From Voacanga thouarsii (taxonomy: Eukaryota; Streptophyta; Magnoliopsida; Gentianales; Apocynaceae): a stretch of DNA of 64,000 bases. Below are positions 12,036 to 23,243 of this stretch, piece by piece; within the stretch, counting starts at the first letter, position 1, and every line of letters begins with the position of its first letter. The stretch is from assembly GCA_026120185.1 (NCBI GenBank), contig JANUWF010003370.1, positions 1,662,001 to 1,726,000 of the forward strand, written 5' to 3'. The position numbers and the translations under genes are program-made. The notes beneath the pieces were generated by a model. It saw only the letters and a program-made list of their open reading frames with translations, had not been told where the DNA came from and did not search any database.

Positions 12036-12499
12036 TGATGCTCGTGTTGCGTGTATAGAAAATCCATATCAATTAAGCCCCATATACATACAAGTTTTAA
12101 TAACTAAAATGCCAATTAAAATTACACAACACACATGCACACATATATGTAAGTGCACCTATCATGTAGTCAAGTATCGTTGGTAAGTATCGAAGAACCT
12201 TAGGGAATGTGGGCTACTACCCCTACTTCCTTCTTTTCTTATTGTTTACCCAAAAATAAATGTAAGGTATAACACTAACTACAATAGGAGAAAGGTCATG
12301 TTCTAGCACAAAATAAAGAGTCACAATTTCCTCAAGGAATAAGAAAGAGAAAAACCCATGTGGCAAAGAAATTCCCTTATTCAAGACCTAATAAATGAGC
12401 ATCATTTGAATCCATACTTCCTAATTCTAGGCATCGGAGTGAGTTAAATATCAATCTCACTGTCCCTTGAGTTATGACACTACAAAAAAAAGGGCAAAT

Positions 12500-12830
12500 A
12501 CGACGATCATATTACGACGGTCACTAAAACCGTCGTAATAGTTCCCTTTATACGACAATTGAGTAACCATCGCATTAGTTACGGTTTATATAATGGTTTA
12601 ATAATAACCGTCGTATTAGGTTGAACAAATACGACAGTTCTTCTAAATCGTCGTAATATATTAGACCTAATACGACAGTTTCTATAAACTATCGTATTAG
12701 GTTGGATCTATTACGATGGTTCTGTTTAACCATCGTATTAGGTTGAAATAATAATATCTTTTGAAATTAAATTGTGACTTTTTAAAAATACTACACTTTT
12801 TCAACCGTCGTATTAGATCAAAAGTATTGT
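12500..12830. repeat. left subterminal repeat array of CACTA-1
   Basis: At least ten copies of a 10-12 base motif, AATACGACGGTT or a near variant, occur in both orientations. Many pair as a hairpin with 6-10 bases between arms, ending AACCGTCGTATTAGG. In the En/Spm system such subterminal motifs bind TnpA. Here each motif holds two CpG sites, and many copies show CG-to-TG or CG-to-CA decay. Confidence 0.85.
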
Positions 12831-13214
12831 CATTTATACTTAGATAAAATGACGGTTATGGTCGTCATTTTTTTTTTTCAAATTATAATAAAATCAATCA
12901 AAAGTAGTTTGGATTTTATCTAATTATTTTCAAATTTAGTCACAATACTTTTTTTAATAATTTTAACAAATATATAAACTTGTTTTAACTGTATAAATAT
13001 ATCTAATGGTTGGATCATTGATTTTTCAAATAAAGTTTTGTTTACATCTTAAGTTTTCATATATTTGTATTAAAGAGTTTGAATTTTATTTTATTAGTTA
13101 TTCTATTGTATATTTGTGTGTGTGTGTGTGTGTTTATATATTAATATGTTACATAATATATAGAATTTTAATTGCAAACATACATATATGTGTGTGCATA
13201 TCTATGTGTGCGCG

Positions 13215-13245
<31 letters not shown>

Positions 13246-13469
13246 TGTAGACTCTCTTAATTATTACATTCATTCATACATATACATTCTATGTATTTAT
13301 ATGCAGTATAACATATCCTTACTATTGTAAAAATAAAATTTATATAATTTTATTTGTCACATTAGTTATATATATATATATACACACATACATACATACA
13401 TATATATAACACAAATTAAAATCTATAACTAAAAATTTATTAAGATTTTAACTACGTAACCATTATATT

Positions 13470-13565
13470 TAATGCAATTAATACGACGGTTAATGATTAA
13501 CCGTAATGCACCTAATACGACGGCTAATTAATACGACGGCTAACGATTAACCGTCGTATTTGGTC
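13470..13565. repeat. second left cluster of CACTA-1 subterminal motifs
   Basis: Four copies of AATACGACGG or its complement lie around 13480, 13517, 13532 and 13550. They are separated from the first cluster by about 650 bases of AT-rich DNA with GT, CA and TA microsatellites (13113-13246, 13366-13409). Confidence 0.8.
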
Positions 13566-13569
13566 TTGA

Positions 13570-15912
13570 TAAGCCTAGCTTGCTCGATTTCAGCCTTATT
13601 CTTCATTCTCCTTCTTCTACAGTGGCCTACATTTTTTGCAAGGGACTCTGGCGCTGGTCTGTCTTCTTCGGTGGGTTGTTAGCCGTTCTTCTCTAGCGTG
13701 GGTCTTTCTTGTCTAGTGCTTTGGCTTCCTCTCTTCTTCATCACTGGCAAATCCCTCTCTTTTTTCTGTCACTGGCAACTCCTCCTCTCTTCTCCATCGC
13801 GGCCAAGCCTCCCTCTCTTCCTCGTCGTCGGCAAAGCTCCATCTCTTCTCTGTCTCGGGTAAAGCTCCCTCTCGTCCGCATTACCGACTTCAATTGCTAA
13901 TTTGGGCTACTGTATTTCACATTTAGACCACTCTACAAGTACGATTAGTGGCTTCAACTCTAAAGTAATTGATAATTGTTCAAATTCTTCCAGCATTTCT
14001 TGAGAAATCTAACTGAAATTTGACTAAAATTATTCATCTTAACTACTTTATTTGTGCTACATGTTTTTTTAGTCTATTTATTTTTTCTATCAATTGGAAA
14101 CTCTGCTAACATTTTTTAGTCTATTTATTATTTTTATAATTACTTATTATTGGTTAATTATACATCTTTTTAAAAAACTACTGCATCTATAGTATATAAA
14201 TATTACATATGAATATCTACTTTTTTTTTTAATTTAATCCAAATTGATAGAAAAATAAGAAGGACTTTTTTTTTTTAATTTCATTAAATTGGAAATATAT
14301 TATTATTTGAAAAAAAAATTGTACGAAGTTATTGCCAAATCTTTTTCTACTTCTACAAATATTAATAAAATTAAAGGCTTTACTTTGATAGACGAGTTTT
14401 TCATTTTGTGTGGTATTTAGAATGCATTAGGTGAATTTGCTTTAGACAGTGTATATTGGATACCTTTGAGAGTGCTTAAATTGTTTCAATTTCGATGAGG
14501 TAATTGATTTTTAATTTCTTTGAGAAGGCTAAGGTATGTTGGATTTCAGGGTATAATGCACATAAGTTGAGTTAGAATGCACATAAGGATTGTTAACCTG
14601 TATTATTTTCTTGGGAATTAATTTACATTATGGAAAAATTACTTTTGAATATGTATATCTTGGCTATAATTTGGTTTTTGGGATTTTGTGACTAATGCAA
14701 TCTAGTTCCATTGCCTTTTGTGGCTATTGAGTTTTGCCCTGTTTTGTGACAGTGGAGATGTTGAGTTAATTTGGAGGAGATTAATTTTGACACACACACA
14801 CGCACGCGCGCGCACACACACACACACATATTGGTTGTCTTTCTTTTGTGGGCTTTTGTGAACCAATGAGATTTATTATCTATTTTCTATTGAGCTATAG
14901 AATTCCGTTTTATTTTTATTTTCATTTATTGCTTTTGATTGGGATTTTAGTTTGTGAGGCCAAGCTCAGATTTAAAATATTCATTTTGAGTTCGGGTTGA
15001 GCTTCAACTTGGAACAAGGCTGAATTGATAGGTCTAACAAGGCTAAATTGATAGGTCTAACTCCTGCAAAATTGGTAAAACAAAACTCAAGAAGAAGCTA
15101 TAAATGAGCTTGTTTGATTTTGCCCTTAAACATAACTCTGGTGAATTAAACAGCTTGGAGAAGTTTACCAAATCCCAATCCCAAAATTGATTACCATTTT
15201 TAATTTTGTATTTGGCAAAATGATAAAGACATATCAAATTTTCATATTGCTTTTAGGATTAATTGAGGGTGGATAAGGAATGGAAGTAGGAGAAAATTGT
15301 TATCTTACTTTATGCACCTTCAATTTTGATAATTGGCCCTGTCTCTCTATTTTTTGTCCAAATGGTATAGAAAAATTAAAAAGAAAAAGAAAAATGTTTG
15401 GATTGCCCTTTTATATTTATGAAACAAAAAGCAAGAATAGAATATAATGAAAATGAAAAAAAAAAATTCCAATTGCCTAATTATTTTTTGATGAAAATAT
15501 ATCTTTGTATATTCAATGATTTTTAAGTAAATGATTCATAGTGTCAAAAATTATCATATGTCTGAAAGCATACCTTATATTTTATTGTCGTATTGGGAGT
15601 GACAATTAGTTTTGTTTTGATCTCAAAGCCAATACAACAATAATGCATAGTAATGCACTTTGGCTAATAAATCAAAATTCCTCCCTTTAATAATGTGCCT
15701 TTATTCTTTTTTTCTTCTTAGTTTTATTCTTAGTAAGAAAATCATTTTGATATTTCATTTTGATAGTCCTCCCTTCCTAGTAAGAAAGTCATTTTGATAT
15801 TTCATTACTGGATCCCCATGAAATCATTAAGTTTTTTTTTTCTTTCTGTTTAATGAAATCATACTTACGGACTGACCTGTTTTGAATTAATTTTTTTATT
15901 AATATTTTATAG
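13570..15912. other. CACTA-1 leader and non-coding filler
   Basis: A pyrimidine-rich leader (13600-13880) with repeated CTTCTTC and CTCTCTT runs resembles a plant 5' untranslated region. The small open frame within it (13709-13900) is not accepted as a gene. The rest is AT-rich with no TNP2-like coding seen in any frame. An alternating purine-pyrimidine run lies at 14792-14829. Confidence 0.55.
14792..14829. repeat. (CA)n/(CG)n alternating purine-pyrimidine tract
   Basis: CA repeats interrupted by a CGCACGCGCGCG core, 38 bases of strict purine-pyrimidine alternation. This is the kind of sequence able to adopt Z-DNA. Confidence 0.85.
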
Positions 15913-17379
15913 GTTTCACGTCGAGAAGTTCTCACGGGGGCAGAAGGTTACCCTCCGGATGGGGTGAGCTAGGCTTTCGAAAGTACGAGGTTGGTGTGAA
16001 CTAATACGGAGGTCTTATAGGAGTGGATGCGTCTCGTTATAGTTCAGTGGTGGGTTGTTTTGCACGTATGAATAGCAGGCTCCCTCTGAATTATAGGAAT
16101 TGACATTCTATACCTCAGAGACTTAAAGATGCGGTTTGGGAAGAAATACAGGTAACTAAATTTATTCTAATACATATAAAATTATTTTCTCCATAAGTTA
16201 AAATTTTAACTAATTATTTGTTTGTTTAACGTACAAGGACAACACCACTATGCCACTAGAAGGACGTAGTGTCACAATGAAGATACTATGTGCTGCTTGG
16301 AAGGATTTTAAATCTAAGTTGAAGCTGATATACTACACTCCTTTCTAGACATGTACAAAAGCTATACTTTGCGGAGATAGGCGAGTTGACAAAAACCAAT
16401 GGAGGATGTTAATTGATTATTAGCGCTTGGAGAATACATTGGTTATATGTATAAAAGTTGATAATTTTCCCTCTCATAAATGTGTGCATAGCTGTAATAA
16501 TTATTATATACTTATTTTTTTATATTAACTATTTTAGATACTCACAGGCGAAGGCCGAGTGAAATAGACAAAATCGATCACATATTACATATCCATTGGT
16601 CACAGTAAGAATGCCATATTCTGTTATACAGGATCAGGTATTCATTTTCTCTTACACACCATTCATTCGAAAATTATTTAATTTGCTTAAAAATTCTCAA
16701 AAATCTTTACATATGGCATCATAAGGCCAACCGACTTCCCAGTATGATATGTTTCTTGTGACACGGAGGTGGCATAGTTGGCAGGCTGATGGTTTGACTG
16801 TAGAGATTATTGTAACAAATTTTTTAAAATTAATTTTCCTGAATTATTAAAATGTGACAAATACAATTCATTTACTAATTTTAATTTGATATATTATTTT
16901 ATAATTTTGTAGCATCGATTAGAGGAAGAATAGCAGACACTGCCTGAATGTAACACATTAAGGAAGCGAAGGATCAGATCTTCCAACGCTTGTTCGGTCC
17001 TGATATGAGAGGTCGTGTAAGGTGCAAGGGAAAAGGACCAACACCAATCTCAATTAGTTAATTATCCACTTCTACAAGCAATGTTGAGGAGATCGTCAGA
17101 GCTGAGGTTGATGCTCGTATTCAGAGTATGCGAGAAATTATGCAACCTGAGATGCGAGCTGAGATGCAAGTTGAGATGCAGCGTGAGCAAGAGATTTACG
17201 AGACATTGATAGCAGCGCTTCAGAGTATCATGGAAGCGTTATCTAGTAGATTTGATGTAGGTGGGTTTGCTACAATGCCTATACCACCATCTAGTGCATC
17301 TATGACAACTCTGGGTGTTGGTTTCACTTCTCGATCCATTAGATTGTGTGATGTTGACGAGACTGCTCGTGATGACTGA
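15913..17379 (+). pseudogene. TnpA-like gene remnant (Transposase_24 family) of CACTA-1
   Basis: Exon-like blocks give the order typical of plant Transposase_24 (Ptta/En/Spm) proteins. The first (15913-16151) ends PQRLKDAVWEEIQ and stops at a GTAACT donor. The second (about 16240-16425) has CAAWKDFKSKLK and DKNQW. A third near 16552 reads NRQNRSHITYP, and a fourth near 16730 has TSQYDMFLVTRRW. A final block has DQIFQRLFGPDMRGRVR (16965-17020) and a C-terminal Met/Glu-rich helix, VDARIQSMREIMQPEMRAEM, ending at 17379. The family includes the DNA-binding partner of the TNP2 transposase. In-frame stops (for example after YYTPF and after HRLEEE) show it is broken. The true 5' exons were not found. 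Confidence 0.75.
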
Positions 17380-17639
17380 CATATTCTCATTTTCTTCTTG
17401 TTTTACATGTACTACCATTTTTGATAAATTCCTTGTCATTTCCTATTTATCATATATGTAGTATTACTTCTCTTGTGGAGTTTACAGATTATTTATGATT
17501 TCAATATTCCAAATACGAAGTTGATTTTGATTTGTTTGGTATTAAGCAAATTGTGTTTTTTTGTGAATGGTGTTGAATGGATTATATTCGATTTGAAATT
17601 GTTGGTGGATAGGGCAAAATACCAAGCCACTATTTTTAG

Positions 17640-18150
17640 AAAAATTGAATAATCAAATATAACGGCTAGAACCGTTGCATTTGGTCAACATCTAAAAATG
17701 TTGCATATGATTAACCAAATACAACGGTTGATGCTACAACTGTCATATTTGGAATGAAATACGACAATTAATGGCCATCGTATTTGGTAAAAAATGACAG
17801 TTAATGGCTGTTGTTTTAAATATCAAATACGACGGTTCCTACTGTCATTTTAGTCATCAAATATGATGATTCCAATCGTCATTTTAGTCATCAAATATGA
17901 TGCTTTTTCCATCTATTACGACAATTTACCGAACTGTGTCTTTAAACCATCCGTAGTGACTTAATACGATGCTTATATATAGCTGTCGTATTAGGTAGTT
18001 GTATTAGCCAAATACGAAGTTTTTGTAGCCGTTGTGGAACAAAAACGACAAGATCTTTTACGACAGTCACCGAACCGTCGTTTAGCCATCGTTTTTTGCT
18101 AATACGACGGTTTGTATGTCAAATACGTTGGGTTATTAGCCGTCATTTTT
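17640..18150. repeat. right subterminal repeat array of CACTA-1
   Basis: More than fifteen variants of AAATACGACGG or its inverse occur up to about 20 bases from the terminal inverted repeat. Many copies here are more decayed (ATATGATGATT, ATACAACGGTT), consistent with CpG-to-TpG change. The array is longer than the left one. Confidence 0.85.
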
Positions 18151-19458
18151 TATCTATTTTTTAGTAGTGAGATTTCTAACCCCAAATTTAGTTAATTGAT
18201 ATCTCTACCTAACTAACCAAACCTAAAGATACCTTAATCATCACTCACCATCCCAAATCATCTAGAAGTCACAAAATCCCTATCTATAGGAAATTTCATA
18301 AACTCTTTGGTTATTAGCCCTAATTCTCAACCTCTCTCTACATTAATTAAAAATAACAAATGTTAAATTAGTCAAGTGGGTATCCTAACCTTAACCCCAT
18401 CTCTTGAAATCATTAAAGAAGAATAATTAATTGAAACAAATCAATAAAAATCCAACTCAACTAAGATAACCAAGTAAGCTCAAATAGCCAAATACCTAAG
18501 AACAAGAATCATAGATCTAAAGAAAATACATCATTCTCAGGTACAAAAATAGGGTACAACCCTTTATTATAATTAAAAGTCAAATTTTACCATAAGAATA
18601 TAAGTAGAATTACAAAAATAAGAGAAAAGTAAACTCATAGACAAGCCTCCTTATTCCTCTGGAAATTTTCAAGTAAATCTCCTTTCCTCTTCCCTAGAAC
18701 TCTTGGTCTTCCTCTCTTCTTGGTGCTCAAACTCACAAGAACTAGGGTTTTTGAGAGAAACCCTTGTCTTTCCCAAACTCTCCTCTCTTGATTTTGTGTG
18801 AAAAGAATGATTATATAAAGGTTTGGCCCTGTAGATCTCACAAAAATGCACTGCAGATGATTTTCCTCACTAGTGGGCTGCCCATAGAACTTGAACTTTC
18901 CCAGGCCACCAAGTTTTTCTAGAAACATGGCGGCGCCTAGGTTTTGGAAAAATGCCTCTTTGAAAGAAGACTAAGTGGCCTAGGAAGCTAGATTTCCCTG
19001 GACCGCCAACCTAAAGCTATATATATACATAAAAAAACCAAGCGGCCTAGGGAAGTGAAAGCTCCCTAAACTGGCACTTGAAACTAATACACTCATATTT
19101 ACAATAACGCAGGCATACTAGAGAACATTCCCTAGGCTGCCAGCTTTCTAGAAATTTTCATCAATATGAAGATTGCCATTAGTTCCCTAGGCCGCTTAGT
19201 ATCTGGACAAAATGGCTTTGTGTTGTTCATTTGGCGGCCTAGAGAAGTTGGAATTCCTTTGGTTGCATATTTATTGGATAATCTACATACAAGTTCCTTG
19301 GTTTCTTCAATCTCCAATTATTGAAATTTTCTTTCTTTTTCTTCATTTTTATCTTTAATTGATATTTTCCATTTTCAAGCAAAAACAAAATAAAAATGAT
19401 GTATTGAATAGTGAATTACGTAAGAATTTATCTCAATTGAAGCACAAAAACACACTAA

Positions 19459-19516
19459 TATATATATATATATATATATGTATATGTATGTATATATGTA
19501 TGTGTGTGTGTGTGTA
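19459..19516. repeat. (TA)n(TG)n compound microsatellite
   Basis: TA repeats grade into TATG and then TG repeats. It lies within the Athila-like 3' LTR. The corresponding place in the sister LTR (43507-43516) has only a few units. Confidence 0.9.
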
Positions 19517-19532
19517 TGATGAAGTCTCATCA

Positions 19533-19546
19533 CATACCCCACATTT
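19533..19546 (-). other. polypurine tract of the Athila-like element
   Basis: On the minus strand AAATGTGGGGTATG lies immediately before the 3' LTR start TGATGAGAC. Its placement next to 12036-19532 identifies that LTR as the 3' one. Confidence 0.65.
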
Positions 19547-20819
19547 AAACCTTTGATTGTCCTCAAGAAAACCATAAAACACTACAAGCAAATGGTTTTT
19601 TAAAAATAAGATGAGATTTTTTAACATAAGTTGGCTAAGATGGTAAAAGTTTTATTTCCCATTTGATTTAGGAATCAAGTTAAAACCCAATTAGCCAAGC
19701 CAATTTTTATATAAACTAATAAATTAGGAACGAAATGATCAAAGCCATCAAAGTTAAGTTAAACAAGTTTATGCTCATTCAAGGTGTTCCATCTTGATTA
19801 TTGGGGTTTCAAAAGTGAGTAGCATAATTCTGTTAGTATTATGCCCTAGAGGCAATCACTTGTACATTGTATATGACACATTTTATTTTAATAAAAGACA
19901 TTATTTATCTTACAGTTTCCTTTGTTTACTTTAAGTAATATAACTGTTTGATAAAATCCCTAGTGCAACACTGTGTTAAGGAAATCATGATAGAGATCAT
20001 GATATGAGATTCCTACTACATTGAATGGTGTTAGTACTTAAATAGTCCCTAGTCATAGTATTAATGAGACAAGACATCATTAATGCGTTAAGACTAGCAT
20101 GTGTTAGACTTCCTGATTTGATTAGGCGGTAGTTCTTATATCCATGAGTATTGAGATACTCAAAGTTAACACATAGATGCTTGTTAATGGAACAAATTCA
20201 TTGGATGACCTAGCTTTGAGATAATCACATGGATAACTATTTAGTGCCAGTCATTTAATCTCAATATAGCAAACGTACAAGCATCCTTAGACTTGAGATC
20301 TCCAAGGTACTTTGTTTGCTGAGTATTGAAAATGATTCCAATCTCTGGAGCTCGATCGAGGGCTGCCTATGGGATGGATATTAGATACATTGTGAGGTAA
20401 ACGAAAGTAGTTGAGAGGGTCAATAAAGGATTCACCACTCATAATAGTAAGGGCGAATATCTCACGGCCACTTGTAGGAATTACTACTCGGAAAGTCCTT
20501 GGCCAAGGCGATTGTGTATTGGAAACAGTTCCAATTGATACACATCTAGAGTAGTGGGTTCCTGGTACAAGTACTACTGTATTCGGGCCAGAATTAATTA
20601 TGGAGGGAGTTGGCACTAATTCCGTACTCCAAACCGAATGAGATATTGTATGGTGAAAGGAGTTAATTGAACTGAAGTTTGTTATTGAAGGGTTCATGTC
20701 AAGCCATTTGACTTCCTGAACTCTTGGGTGGTCATGATATATTGCTAGATACCGCTCATGATTTGGGAATATGGGTTTATTAATTGATGAATTAATAAAC
20801 CAATCTTGATTCACTACAA

Positions 20820-21060
20820 CAAAAAATGGCTTTTGTGACATAGTTTTAATGACATATTTTTTTGAATTTTAAAATAAATATTTATTATGACATTTACTAT
20901 TCAACACATATTACAAATATAGTTCAATAACGTAATTTTAAAATAGTATGAAATTAAATGTAATAATAAATATATATAATAACATTTATTATATGTCATA
21001 ATTATAGTATAATATTGTTTAAAAAAAATCTTAATTTGTAATATTATTTATAGGCAGAAT
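20820..21060. repeat. left subterminal repeats of CACTA-2
   Basis: Motifs such as TGACATA, ATGACATTTA and ATATGTCATAATTATAG recur in AT-rich DNA just inside the left end. Similar motifs occur in greater number at the right end. Confidence 0.6.
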
Positions 21061-21219
21061 ACTTAGACAAAATTTACAGTTATAAGTCAGGAAATTTTGA
21101 CAAAAAAAAAAAAAAAAACTTTCCTGGCCAAAAATAACTTAGGCAAAATTTTGACACAGCCAGGGAAAAAGGTGCTAAAATTATATGCCAAAATTTGGCC
21201 AAAATTTGCCTAATTATTT

Positions 21220-21530
21220 TTCGCACCAAAATTAGCTTTCTTCTTCTGCCCGAGCATCGTTCTTTTGCTACTGCCGATCATCATTCTTCTGCTGCCGCTC
21301 CGATCATCGTTCTTCTGCTGCCGTTGATTCCAGCCTTAAACCACTGGTTGCTTCTCTGTTTGCTTTTTTTTTTTTTTCCGCACCAAAACTCCATTCTCTT
21401 CTTAAACCACCGGCGGCTTCTCTGTTTGCTTAATTTTTTTTCGTACCAAAACTCCATTCCCTTTCTTCTTCACCGCGTCGTTCTTCTGCTGCCCTATTCC
21501 AACATTAAACCACCGGGCGGTTTCTCTGTT
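21220..21530. repeat. GC-richer imperfect repeats in CACTA-2 leader
   Basis: Three units of unequal length start with TTTTCGCACCAAAA or a variant (21219, 21374, 21438). They end with TTAAACCACCGG or a variant followed by a TCTCTGTTT motif. Inside are shorter CATCGTTCTTCTGCTGCCG repeats. The block precedes the TNP2 gene by about 1.7 kb and resembles a transcribed leader. The open frame through it is explained by the repeats. Confidence 0.65.
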
Positions 21531-21796
21531 TAGACTCAGAGTCCGGTTAAGGTGCGCGTGCATTTGGTGGCGTTCGGGTTGGTAGCTGAATTCTGCTTCG
21601 GCAAGGTTGGTGTGTTTAAGGTTTGGGTTCTCTTCTCTATCCTCTACTGTGTTTTTCAAGGGCTGGAAGTGGTCTCTACTTTCCCCGATTCTGCATTGTC
21701 ATTTTGAACTGCCCCTTCAATTGCTACCCGTTGTACTGTTGCGATTTAAAATCAGCCATATGGGAAAATCTACTTTGTACTTTCCCAATTCTGCGT

Positions 21797-21833
<37 letters not shown>

Positions 21834-23243
21834 CCTTATGGATTTTGGAAATTGAAGTGCGATTTTGTGCAAGGAAACCCGTTTAGTGTTACTGATAATG
21901 TGTTTTGTTTCCCCTCCTTGATTCTCGTTGCCCCATCTTTTGAACATAATTGGCATGGTGGAATTGTAGATTGTAAGGTTGTTTATTAGTCTTTCTCTAT
22001 TAATTCTGATAGGTTAGTTTGTCTAACGACAGTTTTTTCTATAATAACTTTGAATTGAAAAAAATTTGGGACATTTGTATGTGCTTTGTGTATGTTTTTC
22101 ATGTTATATGGAGTTGTTGGAGGTAAAGGAATTGGGTTCCTTTTGGTATTGCTGGTGTACTTTGGGAAAAATAAGCTCTTTATTAAAGTTGTAGCATGTG
22201 CTGTATGAATTTTCTATAATAGCATGTGTTGTTGGAATTTTCTATGTATGAATGGCTGCTTCGCATCTAAGCAGTAATATTTTGGGTAGTAATATATCCT
22301 TATGCTGTTTTTTTCCAATGATTGGCAAGTAATATTGTGTTATTTGACTTTAAATGGAGCTTCTTGTTATAGGAATGTAGAGCTTTATCACTTCAGTGTG
22401 CATTTCTTCCATTCATGCTAACAAGAATAGATATTTTTGCCTAGCTCTTGAGTCTTGAATTTGTGAAGAAAAGACCTGATTTACTGCTATAGCAATCAAT
22501 CACTTTTCCTATATTAGACCATCCAAGTCTATAGTTACCTTATTTTGCATTGTAAAAATACTGAGTTTAGACTTATACAACTAGTTCTTAGTAGGTTCTT
22601 CATCTTGTCTTTTGAACTTGTGACCTAACTTATGGTTGAATGAGTCTTTAGACTGGATTTTTAGCTTTTGTTTCCCTACCATAAGCAATTTCTTACTAAG
22701 CTAGGATAATGTTTTATCGCTTTGTGGTTGATGGCATGTGTTTGTTTGTCATGTTTCTATTTTACTTACTTCAATGCTCTGACCAAGAGACAAAAGTATT
22801 GCTATGTATGTGAAGATTAATAGCCTATTAAGTTTGTATAACTAGTTTCTGTGGTTTCTTCATTGTTTTTAATAGGTTACCTTACTGTTTTGCAAGGATT
22901 TGTGAAATTTTATTTGTTTGAGGTTGAATAATTTTTCTTCTTTTTTGGTTGTTAAAGCAATTGATTCTGAAACCCTTTTGCTATAGTATTTGATTCACCT
23001 TTCTATTGAAATGGTAGTAAAAATAAAGAATACAAAACATTTGTCTTACAAAGTGTTTATTCTTTGTTCATCTCCTTTCTTTTTTTTAATAAAGTCATCT
23101 TCTTATGTAATTTCCCAAATTTAAGCTATCAACTACAGCAGTAGATAGGAATTATTTAACATTTTTAGCAATTTTAAAGATGAAGTAATGTGTTTGTTCT
23201 TTTTTTTGCATCTTTGCTTGTATTTGGTTTTCAGCTTTTTATA

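Larger units (their letters stand above)
12478..18169 (+). mobile_element. CACTA-1: En/Spm-type DNA transposon, TnpA-like gene only
   Basis: The ends are CACTACAAAAAAAAGGGC and, inverted, CACTACTAAAAAATAGAT, the signature of CACTA transposons. The flanking triplets are TGA and AGA, a 3-bp duplication with one mismatch. The uninterrupted site survives in the sister LTR near 37928 (TTATGAGAG), which confirms the insertion. Large subterminal arrays of a TACGACGGTT-type motif lie at both ends. A Transposase_24-like gene remnant lies at 15913-17379. No TNP2 transposase is recognisable, so the element would need one in trans. Confidence 0.88.
12036..19532 (-). repeat. 3' LTR of the Athila-like element, split by CACTA-1
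   Basis: On the minus strand it runs TGATGAGACTTCATC to GAGCATCA. The parts 12036-12477 and 18170-19532 align respectively with 37492 to about 37928 and with 37929-38955 plus 43237-43529 of the other LTR. Removing CACTA-1 leaves about 1.8 kb. A TA/TG microsatellite (19459-19516) has expanded here but is nearly absent from the other LTR. Open frames in this LTR (for example minus 18635-18928) recur in the sister LTR but are explained by LTR homology. Confidence 0.85.

Noticed and set aside
12500..12830. CRISPR-like appearance of regularly spaced palindromic motifs
   Set aside because: Spacing is irregular, the motif is short and occurs in both orientations, and the context is a plant CACTA element. 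These are subterminal transposase-binding repeats.
13709..13900. 63-codon frame with a hydrophobic start resembling a signal peptide
   Set aside because: It lies in a pyrimidine-rich leader of CACTA-1 where CTTC/CTCC repeats naturally give Leu, Ser and Pro. There is no homology and no conserved downstream domain.
18635..18928. 97-codon minus-strand frame with a similar frame at 38372-38692
   Set aside because: The apparent conservation comes from the two Athila-like LTRs being copies of each other, not from protein selection. Frame-disrupting differences are present.
20287..20841. 184-codon minus-strand frame
   Set aside because: It lies within the solo copia LTR and crosses the left end of CACTA-2, so it cannot be an ancestral gene. 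The composition fits LTR sequence.
21195..21533. 112-codon frame upstream of TNP2
   Set aside because: It is produced by the imperfect CACTA-2 leader repeats and has no start or domain consistent with a transposase exon.
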